Source: Chloroflexota bacterium (GTDB lineage Bacteria > Chloroflexota > Anaerolineae > Aggregatilineales > Ch27). From it: a stretch of DNA of 64,000 nt. Both the position numbers and the translations under genes were made by a program. Of the stretch, positions 48,069-56,521 are shown in pieces. The first letter of the stretch is position 1. Each line of letters begins with the position of its first letter. The stretch spans positions 1-64,000 of the forward strand of contig JAIOAT010000015.1 of assembly GCA_019873685.1 (NCBI GenBank). Direction: 5' to 3'. The notes below the pieces were generated by a model. That model saw nothing but the letters and a program-made list of their open reading frames with translations, had not been told where the DNA came from and made no database searches.

Positions 48069-49049
48069 ATGCAGCGTCTTAAATCCGGCTGGGAAGCCTT
48101 CAAAACTGTCGCCATCCTGTTTTCGCTGTTGGTCAACCTGGCGTTGATCGCCGCGCTGGTCTTCCTGGCGACGCAAATCCTGCCGATCAAGAACACTATT
48201 GCCGAGCCGCTGATTGACGGCCTGCATGCCAGCTTTGTCGGCCTGGACAAGGCCACCATTGACCGCATCATCCCGGTGCGGGAGACCATCCCGGTGCAAT
48301 TCACCCTGCCGCTGCAACAGAACACGACTGTCGTCCTGACCGCGCCCGTGCCCCTGCAGGCCTACGCACAGTTCAATCTACCCGGCGGGGGCGGCACGAT
48401 CAATGGCGTGGTCAGCCTGCAACTCCCGCAGGGCATGAGCCTGCCGGTGGCACTTGACCTGCAGGTGCCGGTCGACACCACCCTGCCGGTCAGCCTGAAC
48501 GTGCGGGCTGTGATCCCGGTGGAAGAGACGCAGTTGCATGACCCACTGGCGAATCTACGCCGCCTGCTCGACCCGATCGTGCGTGCTCTGGATAACCTGC
48601 CGGATGACGGCGGGGCGCTGCTGGCCCTGCTGGGCCAGGCCCTGACCGGCCAGCTGCCCGACCTGCAACAGCCCACTGCCGCCAGCCTGTACCCCTGGCC
48701 GGGCTACTCGATTACGGCGGGGGACGGCTACACCTGGCCGGAGGATATGCCTCCCCAGCCCGGCGTTCTGACCGGGACGGTGCCGGGCGGCTGGCAGGCG
48801 TGGAACCGCGCTCCCGGCGCCCCGGACGGCATCTACGTGCCCTACGGCTGGATCGGCCCGGCCAATATCATCCCGGCTGGCAGCGAGGACCTGATCGATC
48901 CCCAGACAGCGCCGCGCATGCGTCCGCAGGCCCTGGCCCCGCAGTCCTACCTGGCCGGCGAAACCGCGCCTGCCGGGACAACGACCAGCGAAGCGGCTCC
49001 CGTTACAGAAGACCAGGGCATCCTGCCCACGCCAACGCCGGGTTCCTAA
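48069..49049 (+). CDS. Membrane-anchored extracytoplasmic protein
   Basis: 326 residues, ATG with AGGAG 7 bases upstream. One N-terminal helix (about 13-40) is followed by a beta-rich region with repeated short patterns such as IPVQFTLPLQQNTTVV, VPLQAYAQFNLP and VPVDTTLPVSLNV, and a C-terminal part with Trp and Pro (GYTWPEDMPPQPGV) ending in a Thr/Pro tail. No family recognised. Its own promoter and the following methyltransferase suggest a short operon. Confidence 0.8.
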   Translation: MQRLKSGWEAFKTVAILFSLLVNLALIAALVFLATQILPIKNTIAEPLIDGLHASFVGLDKATIDRIIPVRETIPVQFTLPLQQNTTVVLTAPVPLQAYAQFNLPGGGGTINGVVSLQLPQGMSLPVALDLQVPVDTTLPVSLNVRAVIPVEETQLHDPLANLRRLLDPIVRALDNLPDDGGALLALLGQALTGQLPDLQQPTAASLYPWPGYSITAGDGYTWPEDMPPQPGVLTGTVPGGWQAWNRAPGAPDGIYVPYGWIGPANIIPAGSEDLIDPQTAPRMRPQALAPQSYLAGETAPAGTTTSEAAPVTEDQGILPTPTPGS

Positions 49050-49067
49050 CCGACCGGGAGTTCCCTG

Positions 49068-49961
49068 ATGACTGCACCGGATACTCCCCCTGTCTGTGAT
49101 TACGAAGGCTCCGGCTACCGCCAGGACTTCTGGGAAAAGCGGGGCCGCGACTATGAGGATCGTGTGGAGCGCATCGCCCTGCGGCGGCTGCTGCCGGCTG
49201 GCGGGCGGCGCGCCCTGGAGATCGGGGCCGGTTTTGGCCGCCTGACGGCGGAACTGGCCGCATACGAGCAGGTGGTGCTGCTGGATTACTCGCGCAGCCT
49301 GCTGGCGGAGGCGCGCACCCGGCTGGGCGACGGGCGCTACACCTATGTCGCCGCTGACGTGTACCGAATGCCCTTCCGCCCCGGCTCGTTCGACGCCGCG
49401 ACGATGATCCGCGTCATCCACCACATCGCCGATGTACCGCTGGCCCTGCGCGGAATCCGGCGGGCGCTGGCCCCCGGCGCGGTGTTCATCCTGGAATACG
49501 CCAACAAGCGCAACCTCAAGGCCATGCTGCGCTACGCCCTGCGCCGCCAGACCTGGAATCCCTACAGCCCGGAGCCGATCGAGTTTGTACCGCTGAACTT
49601 CGACTTTCACCCGGCCTATATGCTGGAAGCGGTACAGGCGGCGGGCTTCCGGGTAGAGCAGCGACTGGCTGTCTCCCTGTTCCGGCTGGGGGCGCTCAAG
49701 CGGCTGGTGCCTGTCGGGGCGCTGGCCGGGCTGGATGCCGCGCTGCAGGGTATGGCGCCGCTGATCTCACCCAGCGTCTTCACCCGCAACCTGGCTGCTG
49801 GAGAGGGGCCAGACGTGACCGGCGAACCGCTGAGCTTCGCCTGCCCGCTCTGCGGCGGCGACCTGACGCCGGAAAGGGAAGCGCTCCGCTGCGCGGCGGC
49901 TGGCTGCGGCCGTCGCTGGATCAGGCGCGACGGCATCTGGGACTTCAAAGAGCCTGGTTGA
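49068..49961 (+). CDS. SAM-dependent methyltransferase with C-terminal zinc ribbon
   Basis: 297 residues, ATG with GGAG 7 bases upstream, 18 bases after the preceding stop. Class I SAM fold: ALEIGAGFGRLTAEL (motif I), VLLDYSRSLL (motif II), MPFRPGSFDAATMIRVIHHI. The last 50 residues carry a Trm112-like ribbon (FACPLCGGDL, then CAAAGCGRRW). Such fusions methylate small molecules, quinone precursors or proteins; the substrate is unknown. Confidence 0.87.
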   Translation: MTAPDTPPVCDYEGSGYRQDFWEKRGRDYEDRVERIALRRLLPAGGRRALEIGAGFGRLTAELAAYEQVVLLDYSRSLLAEARTRLGDGRYTYVAADVYRMPFRPGSFDAATMIRVIHHIADVPLALRGIRRALAPGAVFILEYANKRNLKAMLRYALRRQTWNPYSPEPIEFVPLNFDFHPAYMLEAVQAAGFRVEQRLAVSLFRLGALKRLVPVGALAGLDAALQGMAPLISPSVFTRNLAAGEGPDVTGEPLSFACPLCGGDLTPEREALRCAAAGCGRRWIRRDGIWDFKEPG

Positions 49962-50018
49962 TAAACAGCGGACATGAAGCGGGAAGCCGCTGGCGCAGGC
50001 CACCTGTCAGGAGCGTGA

Positions 50019-52151
50019 ATGATGAAGCGAAAGATGTTATGGGTGGCCCCGGCCTGTCTGCTGGCGGCATTGGTGATCATCCCGGTGGCAGCTCAACCTG
50101 ATGGCCCGACCGGCCAGACCCCCTGGGACCTGCGCAATCTACCACAGGAAGGGGTGTTCGTGTTCTATGACGCGCCCCTGCAGGCCGCCCAGACCGGCAA
50201 ACCGGTCGACGCGGGCGACTTTGACGGCGATGGCTGCGGCGACCTGGCGATCACCGGCCAGAACGCCAGCCATACGGTGGGCGGCTCCTGGCGCAATGGC
50301 AACGGGCATATCCGGCTGCTCTTTGGCCTGTGTCGTGCAGCCACCGACCGGATCGCCATGGAGGATGTGCTGGCTGGCCGGGCCGAACTGCCCCTGCCGC
50401 TGGTCACGATCTACGGGGCGCGGGCGGGCGATATGGCCGGGACGGAGACGCACATCGCCGACTTCAACGGCGACGGCTACGACGACCTGCTCGTCAGCGC
50501 CCAGAACCATGACGGGCCGGGGCAGGTGCGCGTCAATGCCGGGGCCGCTTACGTCATCTTCGGCGCGGCAGACCTGGCCGGGCGCGGCGACATCGACCTG
50601 GCCGAACCGCCGGAAGGCGTCCTGACAATCCTGGGCGACACCGACGGCGATCACTTTGGCATCTGGGTGGAAAGCGGCGACTTCGACGGCGACGGCCTGG
50701 AGGATATGCTGATCGGAGCCAACCAGGCCGATGGCATTGAGGAACGGCGGGCCAACGCCGGGGAAGCGTGGATCTTCTACGGCGCTGAGGACATCTTCGG
50801 AGCATATGGGAATGTGATCGACCTGCGCCAGCCGCCAGCCAGCGCCACGCGCCTGATCGGGGCCGACTACGATGACCTGTTCGGCTCGACGGTCTTCGGC
50901 GGTGATCTGGACGGTGACGGCATCGATGACGCCGTAATCAGCGCGGCGTTGTGGCGCGGCTCAGCGGGCGTAGGCGGGCTATCCTTCGGCGGCGGCGACG
51001 GCCCCGGCAACAGCCGCTACAACGCCGGGGACACCTACGTGATCTTCGGGCGGCCTGATCTGCGCGGTCAGACGCTGGACATGGCTGCCCTGCTGACCGG
51101 CGCCGGACGCCCGGTTGACAGTAGCCTGACCGTGATCTATGGCGCGGGACCAAACGATCTGCTCGGCGAGGAGATCGCCATCGGTGATCTCAACGGCGAC
51201 GGGCGCAACGACCTGGTGCTGGGCACGCTGGTCGGCTACGGGCCGGGCGATAGTCTGCCGGAAGCGGGCGAAGCGTGGGTAATCTACACGACGGCGTTCT
51301 TCCGGGGGCAGATGTTTGACCTGGCCAACCCGCCGCGCAGCGCGGTAGTGATCTACCCTGATCAGCCTTACAGCAAAGGCGGCGATACCATGAAGGTCGC
51401 CGACATCGACGGCGACGGCATCGCTGATCTGCTCTACGGCGCACCGGATTATGACCCGATCGGCTACGACCTGATCGTGCGGCGCAACGCCGGGCTGCTG
51501 GCCGTGATCTACGGGCAGAACGCTCCCCTGCCTTCCATAAACGGCCAAATCAGGCTGCCCTCGGCGCTGCCGGAAGGGTTGCGGGTGCACTACGTCATCG
51601 GCGCAGATCAGAACGACATGCTGGCCTATTCGATGGCCGTCTATGACGTCAGCGGCGACGGCGTGCCGGACATCATCCCCAACGCCATGGGCGGCGATGG
51701 CGCGTACAACACACTGACCAACGCCGGGGAGATCTACGTGATCGACGGCGCAGAGTTTGCTGATGTCACTCACGAATCCGCCGCCCTGCCCGCCGCCACG
51801 CTGCCCCCCGTGCCCACACCGACGCCGCAGCCGCTGCCCACGCTGACGATCGACATCAGCATGCCAGGCAGCGTGGAGGAGGGGCGGCGGTTGTACCGGA
51901 TGGCCTGCGCTGGCTGCCACGGTCTGAACGCAGACGGTGAGGGAGTAGGCGTCTCGCTGCGGGATACGCCATTCATGCGCGAGAACTCAGCGGAAGACCT
52001 GCTACGCTTCCTGCAGGTGGGCCGCAGCAGCGACGATCCGGCCAATACCACCGGCGTCGCCATGCCTGCTTACGGTGGACGCCCGGACTGGGGCGAGGCT
52101 GAATTGTGGGATGTGGTTGCCTACCTGCGTTACCTCAACGGGCTGGACTAG
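50019..52151 (+). CDS. FG-GAP beta-propeller fused to a c-type cytochrome
   Basis: 710 residues, ATG with AGGAG 5 bases upstream. A signal peptide (about 1-25, ending IPVAAQP) exports it. Seven FG-GAP calcium-loop motifs of the form D-x-[DNS]-G-D-G start near residues 67, 148, 222, 296, 390, 462 and 543, enough for a full seven-bladed propeller. After a Pro/Thr linker (about 590-612) comes a mono-haem cytochrome c domain: CAGCH at 630-634 and a likely axial Met at 682 (GVAMPAYGG). The propeller may bind a ligand or surface while the haem moves electrons. No close architecture comes to mind. Confidence 0.88.
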   Translation: MMKRKMLWVAPACLLAALVIIPVAAQPDGPTGQTPWDLRNLPQEGVFVFYDAPLQAAQTGKPVDAGDFDGDGCGDLAITGQNASHTVGGSWRNGNGHIRLLFGLCRAATDRIAMEDVLAGRAELPLPLVTIYGARAGDMAGTETHIADFNGDGYDDLLVSAQNHDGPGQVRVNAGAAYVIFGAADLAGRGDIDLAEPPEGVLTILGDTDGDHFGIWVESGDFDGDGLEDMLIGANQADGIEERRANAGEAWIFYGAEDIFGAYGNVIDLRQPPASATRLIGADYDDLFGSTVFGGDLDGDGIDDAVISAALWRGSAGVGGLSFGGGDGPGNSRYNAGDTYVIFGRPDLRGQTLDMAALLTGAGRPVDSSLTVIYGAGPNDLLGEEIAIGDLNGDGRNDLVLGTLVGYGPGDSLPEAGEAWVIYTTAFFRGQMFDLANPPRSAVVIYPDQPYSKGGDTMKVADIDGDGIADLLYGAPDYDPIGYDLIVRRNAGLLAVIYGQNAPLPSINGQIRLPSALPEGLRVHYVIGADQNDMLAYSMAVYDVSGDGVPDIIPNAMGGDGAYNTLTNAGEIYVIDGAEFADVTHESAALPAATLPPVPTPTPQPLPTLTIDISMPGSVEEGRRLYRMACAGCHGLNADGEGVGVSLRDTPFMRENSAEDLLRFLQVGRSSDDPANTTGVAMPAYGGRPDWGEAELWDVVAYLRYLNGLD

Positions 52152-52172
52152 GCGGGCTACATCCAGCGGCGC

Positions 52173-53096
52173 TTATGGCGCAAAGCGCTCCCAGCGGGAA
52201 CGATCCCCGGCCAGGGCATAGATCTGACCATCTGAGCCGGTGAGGTAGATCGCGCCGCCACCCTGAGCGCCGGCCTGCTGAATGGTGGCCGTGTAGGCGT
52301 CTTCCCACTCACGCAATGCCCAGCCCAGCCGGTCGCGTACGGTCGGCGTGGTGCGCCAGAGCTGGCCAAAGCCCCGGCGCGGTTGTTGCCACAGGCCCTG
52401 CGGCCCGACGATCGAGAGATCGCGCTCCGGCATCCCCTCAACATAGGTGTCGTTATAACGCTCCCAGGCCGGCTGCTGGCCGTCAGCATATAGCACGTAG
52501 ATCATCCGGTCGACGCCCGTCCAGAACATCTGCCCGCGCTCAAAGGCCAGGGCCGCCGCCGGGGAACTGACCGCCGATGTCGCCGGGCAACTGCCCGGTT
52601 GCCGCGAACTGAAAAACCAGGGGTAAACACAGTTGCCGCTGGCATCCAGCGCGGCGGGTGGGGCGCTCACCGGGGCGCTGCTGCCGGGAGCCGGGTTGAC
52701 CTGCACCGGCACCACCGGGATCGGCGTGAACAGGGTGGGAGGCGGCAGCGGAGTCGGGAAGGGCGTCTGTGTCGGCGGCAAGGTCGGGGTTGGGCTGGGC
52801 GTTTCGCTCGGTGTGCTGGAAGGCGTCCAGGTGATCGTCGGTGTGCGGGTGGGCGGCAGGGTCGGCGTCACCAGGGCGATCGCCGTCTCAGCCACAAAAT
52901 CGGGTGTGGGCGGCGCCGGGGTGGGCGTTTCCGTCAGGGTGGGGATAGGCGTGATCGAGGGCAGGACAGCCACCGTCGGGATGAGCGCCGTGTCCTCCAC
53001 CAGGCGCGGGCCGCCCAATCGCCCGTTGCACCCGGTCATGATCAGCGCGGTGAGCGCCGCCACGATCAGCAGGGGAAAGCGTCTGGCTGTGGACAT
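52173..53096 (-). CDS. Lipoprotein with long Thr/Pro linker and a paralogous C-terminal domain
   Basis: 307 residues, ATG with AGGAG 5 bases upstream. The lipobox is LIMTGC. About 100 residues of Thr/Pro-rich linker (residues 38-140) precede a compact C-terminal domain with two cysteines (NCVYPWFF and GSCPATS), FERGQMFW, EGMPERD and LWQQPRRGFGQLWR. The same domain forms most of the next protein. No known family recognised. It converges with the cytochrome fusion gene. Confidence 0.85.
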   Translation of the reverse strand: MSTARRFPLLIVAALTALIMTGCNGRLGGPRLVEDTALIPTVAVLPSITPIPTLTETPTPAPPTPDFVAETAIALVTPTLPPTRTPTITWTPSSTPSETPSPTPTLPPTQTPFPTPLPPPTLFTPIPVVPVQVNPAPGSSAPVSAPPAALDASGNCVYPWFFSSRQPGSCPATSAVSSPAAALAFERGQMFWTGVDRMIYVLYADGQQPAWERYNDTYVEGMPERDLSIVGPQGLWQQPRRGFGQLWRTTPTVRDRLGWALREWEDAYTATIQQAGAQGGGAIYLTGSDGQIYALAGDRSRWERFAP

Positions 53097-53191
53097 GGTC
53101 GCTCCTGTCTGCTCCTGCTCGCCTGGATAGACTCCAGCAGGGGCGGCGCATTGCCAGCCCCTGCTGCGAATACTACCACGGTTGCGGTGGA

Positions 53192-53785
53192 TCAGCCCAG
53201 GAACGTGAACAGTTCCCAGATGCCCTCCGGGCCGGGGTGAAGCTGGTAGACCTTGTTATCGTCGCGCATGAAAAAGACGAGCGTGCCTTCCGGCGTTTCG
53301 GCCTTTTGTAGCCAGCCCTCGTAACTGGCTTCCCATTCTTCCAGCGCCCAGCCCAGCCGTGCGCTCACCGCAGCGTCCTGCCGCCAGAGCAGGCCAAAGC
53401 CACGGCGCGGCTGCTGCCACAGGCCTAGCGGCCCAACCAGACCTGCCTCGCGCTCCGGCATCCCTTCCAGGAAGGTGTCGGGGTAGCTGGCCCAGTACGG
53501 CGCCCGAAAATCGCGGAACAGGACGTAGATCGCCTGCTCCGCCTGAACCCAGATCATCTCGCCGCGCTCAAACTCCAGGCGGGCGAGATCGGTGGAGATC
53601 GGCGGGGTGCTGGGGCAGGCGTCCACCGGGCGGGCCTGCACCCCGAAGAACCAGTCGTACTGGCAGACGGCCTGAGCGGTATCCGCCGGGCTACCCGGCG
53701 CCGGACTGGCGGAAACCGCCAGCGGCTGCAGGACAGGCAGGGCCAGCAGCGCCAGACTCAGGATCAGCAAGCGGGTCACACGCAT
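53192..53785 (-). CDS. Secreted paralogue of the lipoprotein domain
   Basis: 197 residues, ATG with AAGGA 8 bases upstream. A signal peptide (about 1-26, ending AVSASPA) but no lipobox cysteine, so secreted rather than lipidated. The mature domain (VCQYDWFFG, DACPSTP, FERGEMIW, LEGMPERE, LWQQPRRGFGLLWR) aligns block by block with the C-terminal domain of the neighbouring lipoprotein. It lies 95 bases upstream of that gene, on the same strand. Function unknown. Confidence 0.85.
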   Translation of the reverse strand: MRVTRLLILSLALLALPVLQPLAVSASPAPGSPADTAQAVCQYDWFFGVQARPVDACPSTPPISTDLARLEFERGEMIWVQAEQAIYVLFRDFRAPYWASYPDTFLEGMPEREAGLVGPLGLWQQPRRGFGLLWRQDAAVSARLGWALEEWEASYEGWLQKAETPEGTLVFFMRDDNKVYQLHPGPEGIWELFTFLG

Positions 53786-54018
53786 GGGTCACATCCTTAC
53801 CAGTAATCGGCCAATCGAACGATTCGGGCGGCGAACAGAATCACCGTTACCCCCATCTTGGCGTGAATGGCCGATAATGTCGAGCGCCCCATCCACCGCC
53901 TGCCCCCCGCTTTCCTGACAGATCGCTGACTGGCCGCAGTACGCCATAGAACGCCGCAACTTGCTGGCCGGAAATGCATCTAAAAGCCGTAACCTCAAAT
54001 CACCGGGCGTGTTTTTGT

Positions 54019-54027
54019 TGTTACAAT
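54019..54027 (+). promoter_or_regulatory. Extended -10 promoter of plsY
   Basis: TG-T-TACAAT, a full extended -10; no convincing -35 is seen. Predicted start near 54034, about 25 bases before the plsY ATG. Confidence 0.55.
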
Positions 54028-54058
54028 GACGGTATACAGGAATCAGAGGGCGTGATTA

Positions 54059-54709
54059 ATGGATTTGCTGACGATCGCAAGAACAGCCATCGTATGCTAC
54101 CTGATCGGGGCCATCCCCACGGCTTACCTGATCGGGCGCCTTAACGGCATCAACATTTTCGAGGTCGGCAGCGGCAACATGGGGGCGACCAACGCCATCC
54201 GCGCCCTGGGCTGGGGCTGGGGTGTGGTTGTCTGGGCGATCGACATCAGCAAGGGTATCGCCGCCGTGGCGCTGGCGATGACCCTGCTCCCGAACGGTTA
54301 CGCGCAGGTGGTGGGCGGGTTGGCCGCCATCCTGGGGCATAACTGGTCGCTGTTCGCCGCCCTGTTGACCGGACGGCTGCGCGGGGGCAAAGGGGCCGCC
54401 ACGTGGATGGGCACCTTCCTCATGATCGCGCCGACCCCGTCAGTTGCCCTGGTGATCGGGTTGTTCGCCGTGATCGTCCTGCTGACCCGCTATGTATCGC
54501 TGGGTGTGCTACTCAGCGTGGCAGCGGGAGCGATCTCGCTGGCCGTCCTGGCCTACAGCCAGATCGCCGGCATGCCGTCTCTGCTGGGAGCCAGGGAGGC
54601 CTACATCGCTTACGGCATCCTGGCCGCAGTCATGATCTTCTATCGCCACCGCGATAACATCCAGCGCCTGCTGGCCGGGACTGAGCGCCGGCTTGGCGAG
54701 CGGGCATAA
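54059..54709 (+). CDS. plsY: Glycerol-3-phosphate acyltransferase PlsY
   Basis: 216 residues with five predicted helices. PlsY moves an acyl group from acyl phosphate onto glycerol 3-phosphate, the first step of membrane lipid synthesis. All three motifs are present: GSGNMGATN (residues 38-46), LGHNWSLF, and RGGKGAATWMG. PlsX is not in the window. Its substrate, glycerol 3-phosphate, is also the substrate of the GlpD-like protein encoded at 23.4 kb. Confidence 0.95.
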   Translation: MDLLTIARTAIVCYLIGAIPTAYLIGRLNGINIFEVGSGNMGATNAIRALGWGWGVVVWAIDISKGIAAVALAMTLLPNGYAQVVGGLAAILGHNWSLFAALLTGRLRGGKGAATWMGTFLMIAPTPSVALVIGLFAVIVLLTRYVSLGVLLSVAAGAISLAVLAYSQIAGMPSLLGAREAYIAYGILAAVMIFYRHRDNIQRLLAGTERRLGERA

Positions 54710-54733
54710 CCCCCTTCAACCACCGTCTGACCG

Positions 54734-54760
54734 GGAACCCTGCGGGGTTCCTGTTTTTTT
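54734..54760 (+). terminator. Terminator of plsY
   Basis: GGAACCC with GGGTTCC (4-base loop) followed by seven T at 54754-54760. It lies 25 bases after the stop. Confidence 0.92.
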
Positions 54761-54797
54761 GCCAGCCGAGCCTGAGCGCTGGAAAATGGGCCTGTCA

Positions 54798-54806
54798 TGG
54801 TATGAT
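54798..54806 (+). promoter_or_regulatory. Extended -10 promoter of the acyl-carrier-like gene
   Basis: TG-G-TATGAT. Predicted start near 54813, about 18 bases before the GTG start. The same CATGGTATGAT string occurs before the CPA2 antiporter gene. Confidence 0.6.
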
Positions 54807-54830
54807 CGATCTGAACGCAGGCGAGATCGG

Positions 54831-55097
54831 GTGAGGATATTTCGGTTGGACATAACCCACGCCAGGGACCGAATCCGGGAATTCATCACGCTGACGCTGA
54901 TCGGAGACCCGGATTACCCCCTGGCCGATGACGAACCGCTGGTCGGCAGCGGTCTACTGGACGACGCCGCACGGGAAGAACTGGCCGGGTTTCTGGCGGA
55001 AACGTTTGGGATCGCCTTCGACGATGACGATCTGAGCACGGAAAACATCGACACCATCGAGGCGATTGTGACCCTGTTGCAGGACCATCTGGCCTAA
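54831..55097 (+). CDS. Acyl-carrier-protein-like protein lacking the phosphopantetheine serine
   Basis: 88 residues from a GTG at 54831. The length and pattern match small ACPs: DDEPLVGSGLLDDAAREEL, FLAETFGI, then DDDDLSTENIDTIEAIVTLL, as in stand-alone carrier proteins that read GLLDSLG...FLEEEFGI. At the position of the modified serine (D-S-L) it has D-D-A, so it cannot carry phosphopantetheine in the usual way. A serine two residues before GLL is out of register. It may be a regulatory or structural ACP relative. It ends 4 bases inside the convergent glycosyltransferase gene. Confidence 0.75.
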   Translation: MRIFRLDITHARDRIREFITLTLIGDPDYPLADDEPLVGSGLLDDAAREELAGFLAETFGIAFDDDDLSTENIDTIEAIVTLLQDHLA

Positions 55098-56101
55098 CGG
55101 CGGTCAGCGCGGCGGATCATCCAGCGCCACACCCCGTGCCAGAAGCCCGCTCCCCAGGCCAGATGCAGCACCAGGAAAGCCGCCAGGATGCCCGGCAGGA
55201 GTTGCCAGCCACGCCGGGCAGCCTGACGCAGGCTGAACGCAGCCGCCAGCAGCAGATACAGGCTCACCCCCGTGACGTAGGCCGCCTGCCAGAAGCCGCC
55301 GGCCGTCTGCAACGCTGCCCCGGCCACCAGCCCGGCTACCAGCAACGGCGCCGCCAGCTGGCGCGGACGGAGCGAGCGGGGATGCTGCCTGAGCATCCGG
55401 GCCTTCCAGTGCCCATAGCGGAAGTATTGCCGCCCCAGCGCGATCAGGCTGGGACGCACGTAGTAGGTCATACGGATATCCGGCGAGTAGAAGATACGCC
55501 CGCCGCTGGCCCGCAAACGGTAGTTCAGTTCGTAATCCTGATTAGCCAAATAGCCCTCGTCAAAGCCGCCCAGCGCCAGCAGGCGCTCCCGGTCATAGAA
55601 GCCATAGGGGACAGTATCAGCCGCTCCAGCTGCGGAACCGCGCCAGCGTCCCGTGCCAACGCCAAAGCGCGATTCCATAGCGGCGGCGATGGCCCGGCCC
55701 ATCCAGCCTTCGCCGACGTACTCCCAGCGCCCCCCCACGCAATCCGCCCTGCTGGCCGCCAGTGCTTCCACACATCGACGGAGATAATCCGGCGCAGCGA
55801 TGGTATGGCCGTCCATGCGGGCGATTAGCGGATAGCGGGCCGCCCGGATGCCCAGATTGAGCGCAGCAGGGATGATCCGCCGGGGGTTATCGACCACCCG
55901 GACGCGCGGATCGCGGGCGGCAATCCCGGCGACAATCTCCCTGGTACCGTCATCGCTCTGGCCGTCCACGACAATGACTTCGAGCCGGTCGGGCGGGTAA
56001 TCCTGGGCCAGCATGGCGCCAAGACTACGCGCAATGAAAGCCGCCTCGTTGCGCACGGGCATCACCACCGAGATGAAAGGCCAATCAGAGCTAGAAGACA
56101 T
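55094..56101 (-). CDS. Glycosyltransferase family 2 with C-terminal membrane helices
   Basis: 335 residues from the ATG at 56101 (an open frame extends 14 codons further). The GT2 A-fold is visible: VVMPVRNEAAFIARSL, VIVVDGQSDDGT, ARMDGHT (DxD-like) and NQDYELNYRLR. Three C-terminal helices follow QYFRYGHWKARM, as in ExoA-like exopolysaccharide transferases. It adds a sugar to a lipid-linked glycan at the inner membrane face. Alone on its strand. Confidence 0.9.
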   Translation of the reverse strand: MSSSSDWPFISVVMPVRNEAAFIARSLGAMLAQDYPPDRLEVIVVDGQSDDGTREIVAGIAARDPRVRVVDNPRRIIPAALNLGIRAARYPLIARMDGHTIAAPDYLRRCVEALAASRADCVGGRWEYVGEGWMGRAIAAAMESRFGVGTGRWRGSAAGAADTVPYGFYDRERLLALGGFDEGYLANQDYELNYRLRASGGRIFYSPDIRMTYYVRPSLIALGRQYFRYGHWKARMLRQHPRSLRPRQLAAPLLVAGLVAGAALQTAGGFWQAAYVTGVSLYLLLAAAFSLRQAARRGWQLLPGILAAFLVLHLAWGAGFWHGVWRWMIRRADRR

Positions 56102-56225
56102 GGCAACCCGCCCTGCCATAGCAGGAAACACACTGGAACTCACTTTACTGAAGCGGCGGCGCTGCGCAAATTGCCGCGAGTCAGGCCGCCCGAGTGACCA
56201 AGATCGGTATTGTCAAATCGAGATG

Positions 56226-56255
56226 GCAGTGCTATTATAATGCACACCAAAATTG
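56226..56255 (+). promoter_or_regulatory. Region containing the tRNA-Met promoter
   Basis: TTGTCA upstream, 17 bases, then TATTAT within the string GCTATTATAATG, which also offers a perfect TATAAT three bases on. Predicted start lies a few bases before the tRNA. The -35 element begins just upstream of the listed span, near 56212. Confidence 0.5.
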
Positions 56256-56262
56256 GAAATCT

Positions 56263-56335
56263 GGCGATGTAGCTCAATTGGCAGAGCGGGGGACTCATAA
56301 GCCCTAGGTTACAGGTTCAAGTCCTGTCGTCGCCA
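56263..56335 (+). tRNA. tRNA-Met (CAT anticodon)
   Basis: 73 bases folding as a full cloverleaf: acceptor GGCGATG with CGTCGCC, D stem GCTC/GAGC, anticodon CAT at 56296-56298, T arm ACAGG-TTCAAGT-CCTGT, discriminator A. The anticodon stem has an A31-G39 mismatch and a G-T pair at 27-43. CCA is not encoded. The CAT anticodon could also belong to a lysidine-modified tRNA-Ile, which sequence alone does not settle. Confidence 0.93.
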
Positions 56336-56344
56336 CAGACCCTC

Positions 56345-56362
56345 CCTCCCGGGAGGCTTTTT
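56345..56362 (+). terminator. Terminator of tRNA-Met
   Basis: CCTCCCGGGAGG hairpin followed by CTTTTT, 10 bases after the tRNA end. The rest of the gap to 56477 shows nothing clear. Confidence 0.75.
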
Positions 56363-56476
56363 GGTTCTCCCCCTGACTCCGAATCTTGCGGATACCGGTA
56401 GCCCTCCCCGGCGATCAACCTGCCAGCGGCGCGGATTATTGAACGGCTGACCATGCTCCTGATCTTCCGCACTCGC

Positions 56477-56505
56477 TTGCCAAAAACCCGGCCCCGGCAT
56501 ATGCT
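56477..56505 (+). promoter_or_regulatory. Promoter of the Ser/Thr kinase gene
   Basis: TTGCCA, 17 bases, then TATGCT. Predicted start near 56512, only about 10 bases before the first ATG. Confidence 0.5.
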
Positions 56506-56521
56506 CGCTTGAGACAGGACA

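Noticed and set aside
50979-51920. A 313-codon minus-strand frame inside the cytochrome fusion
   Set aside because: It contains repeated VAVDVGD-like segments that are simply the complement of the FG-GAP loops.
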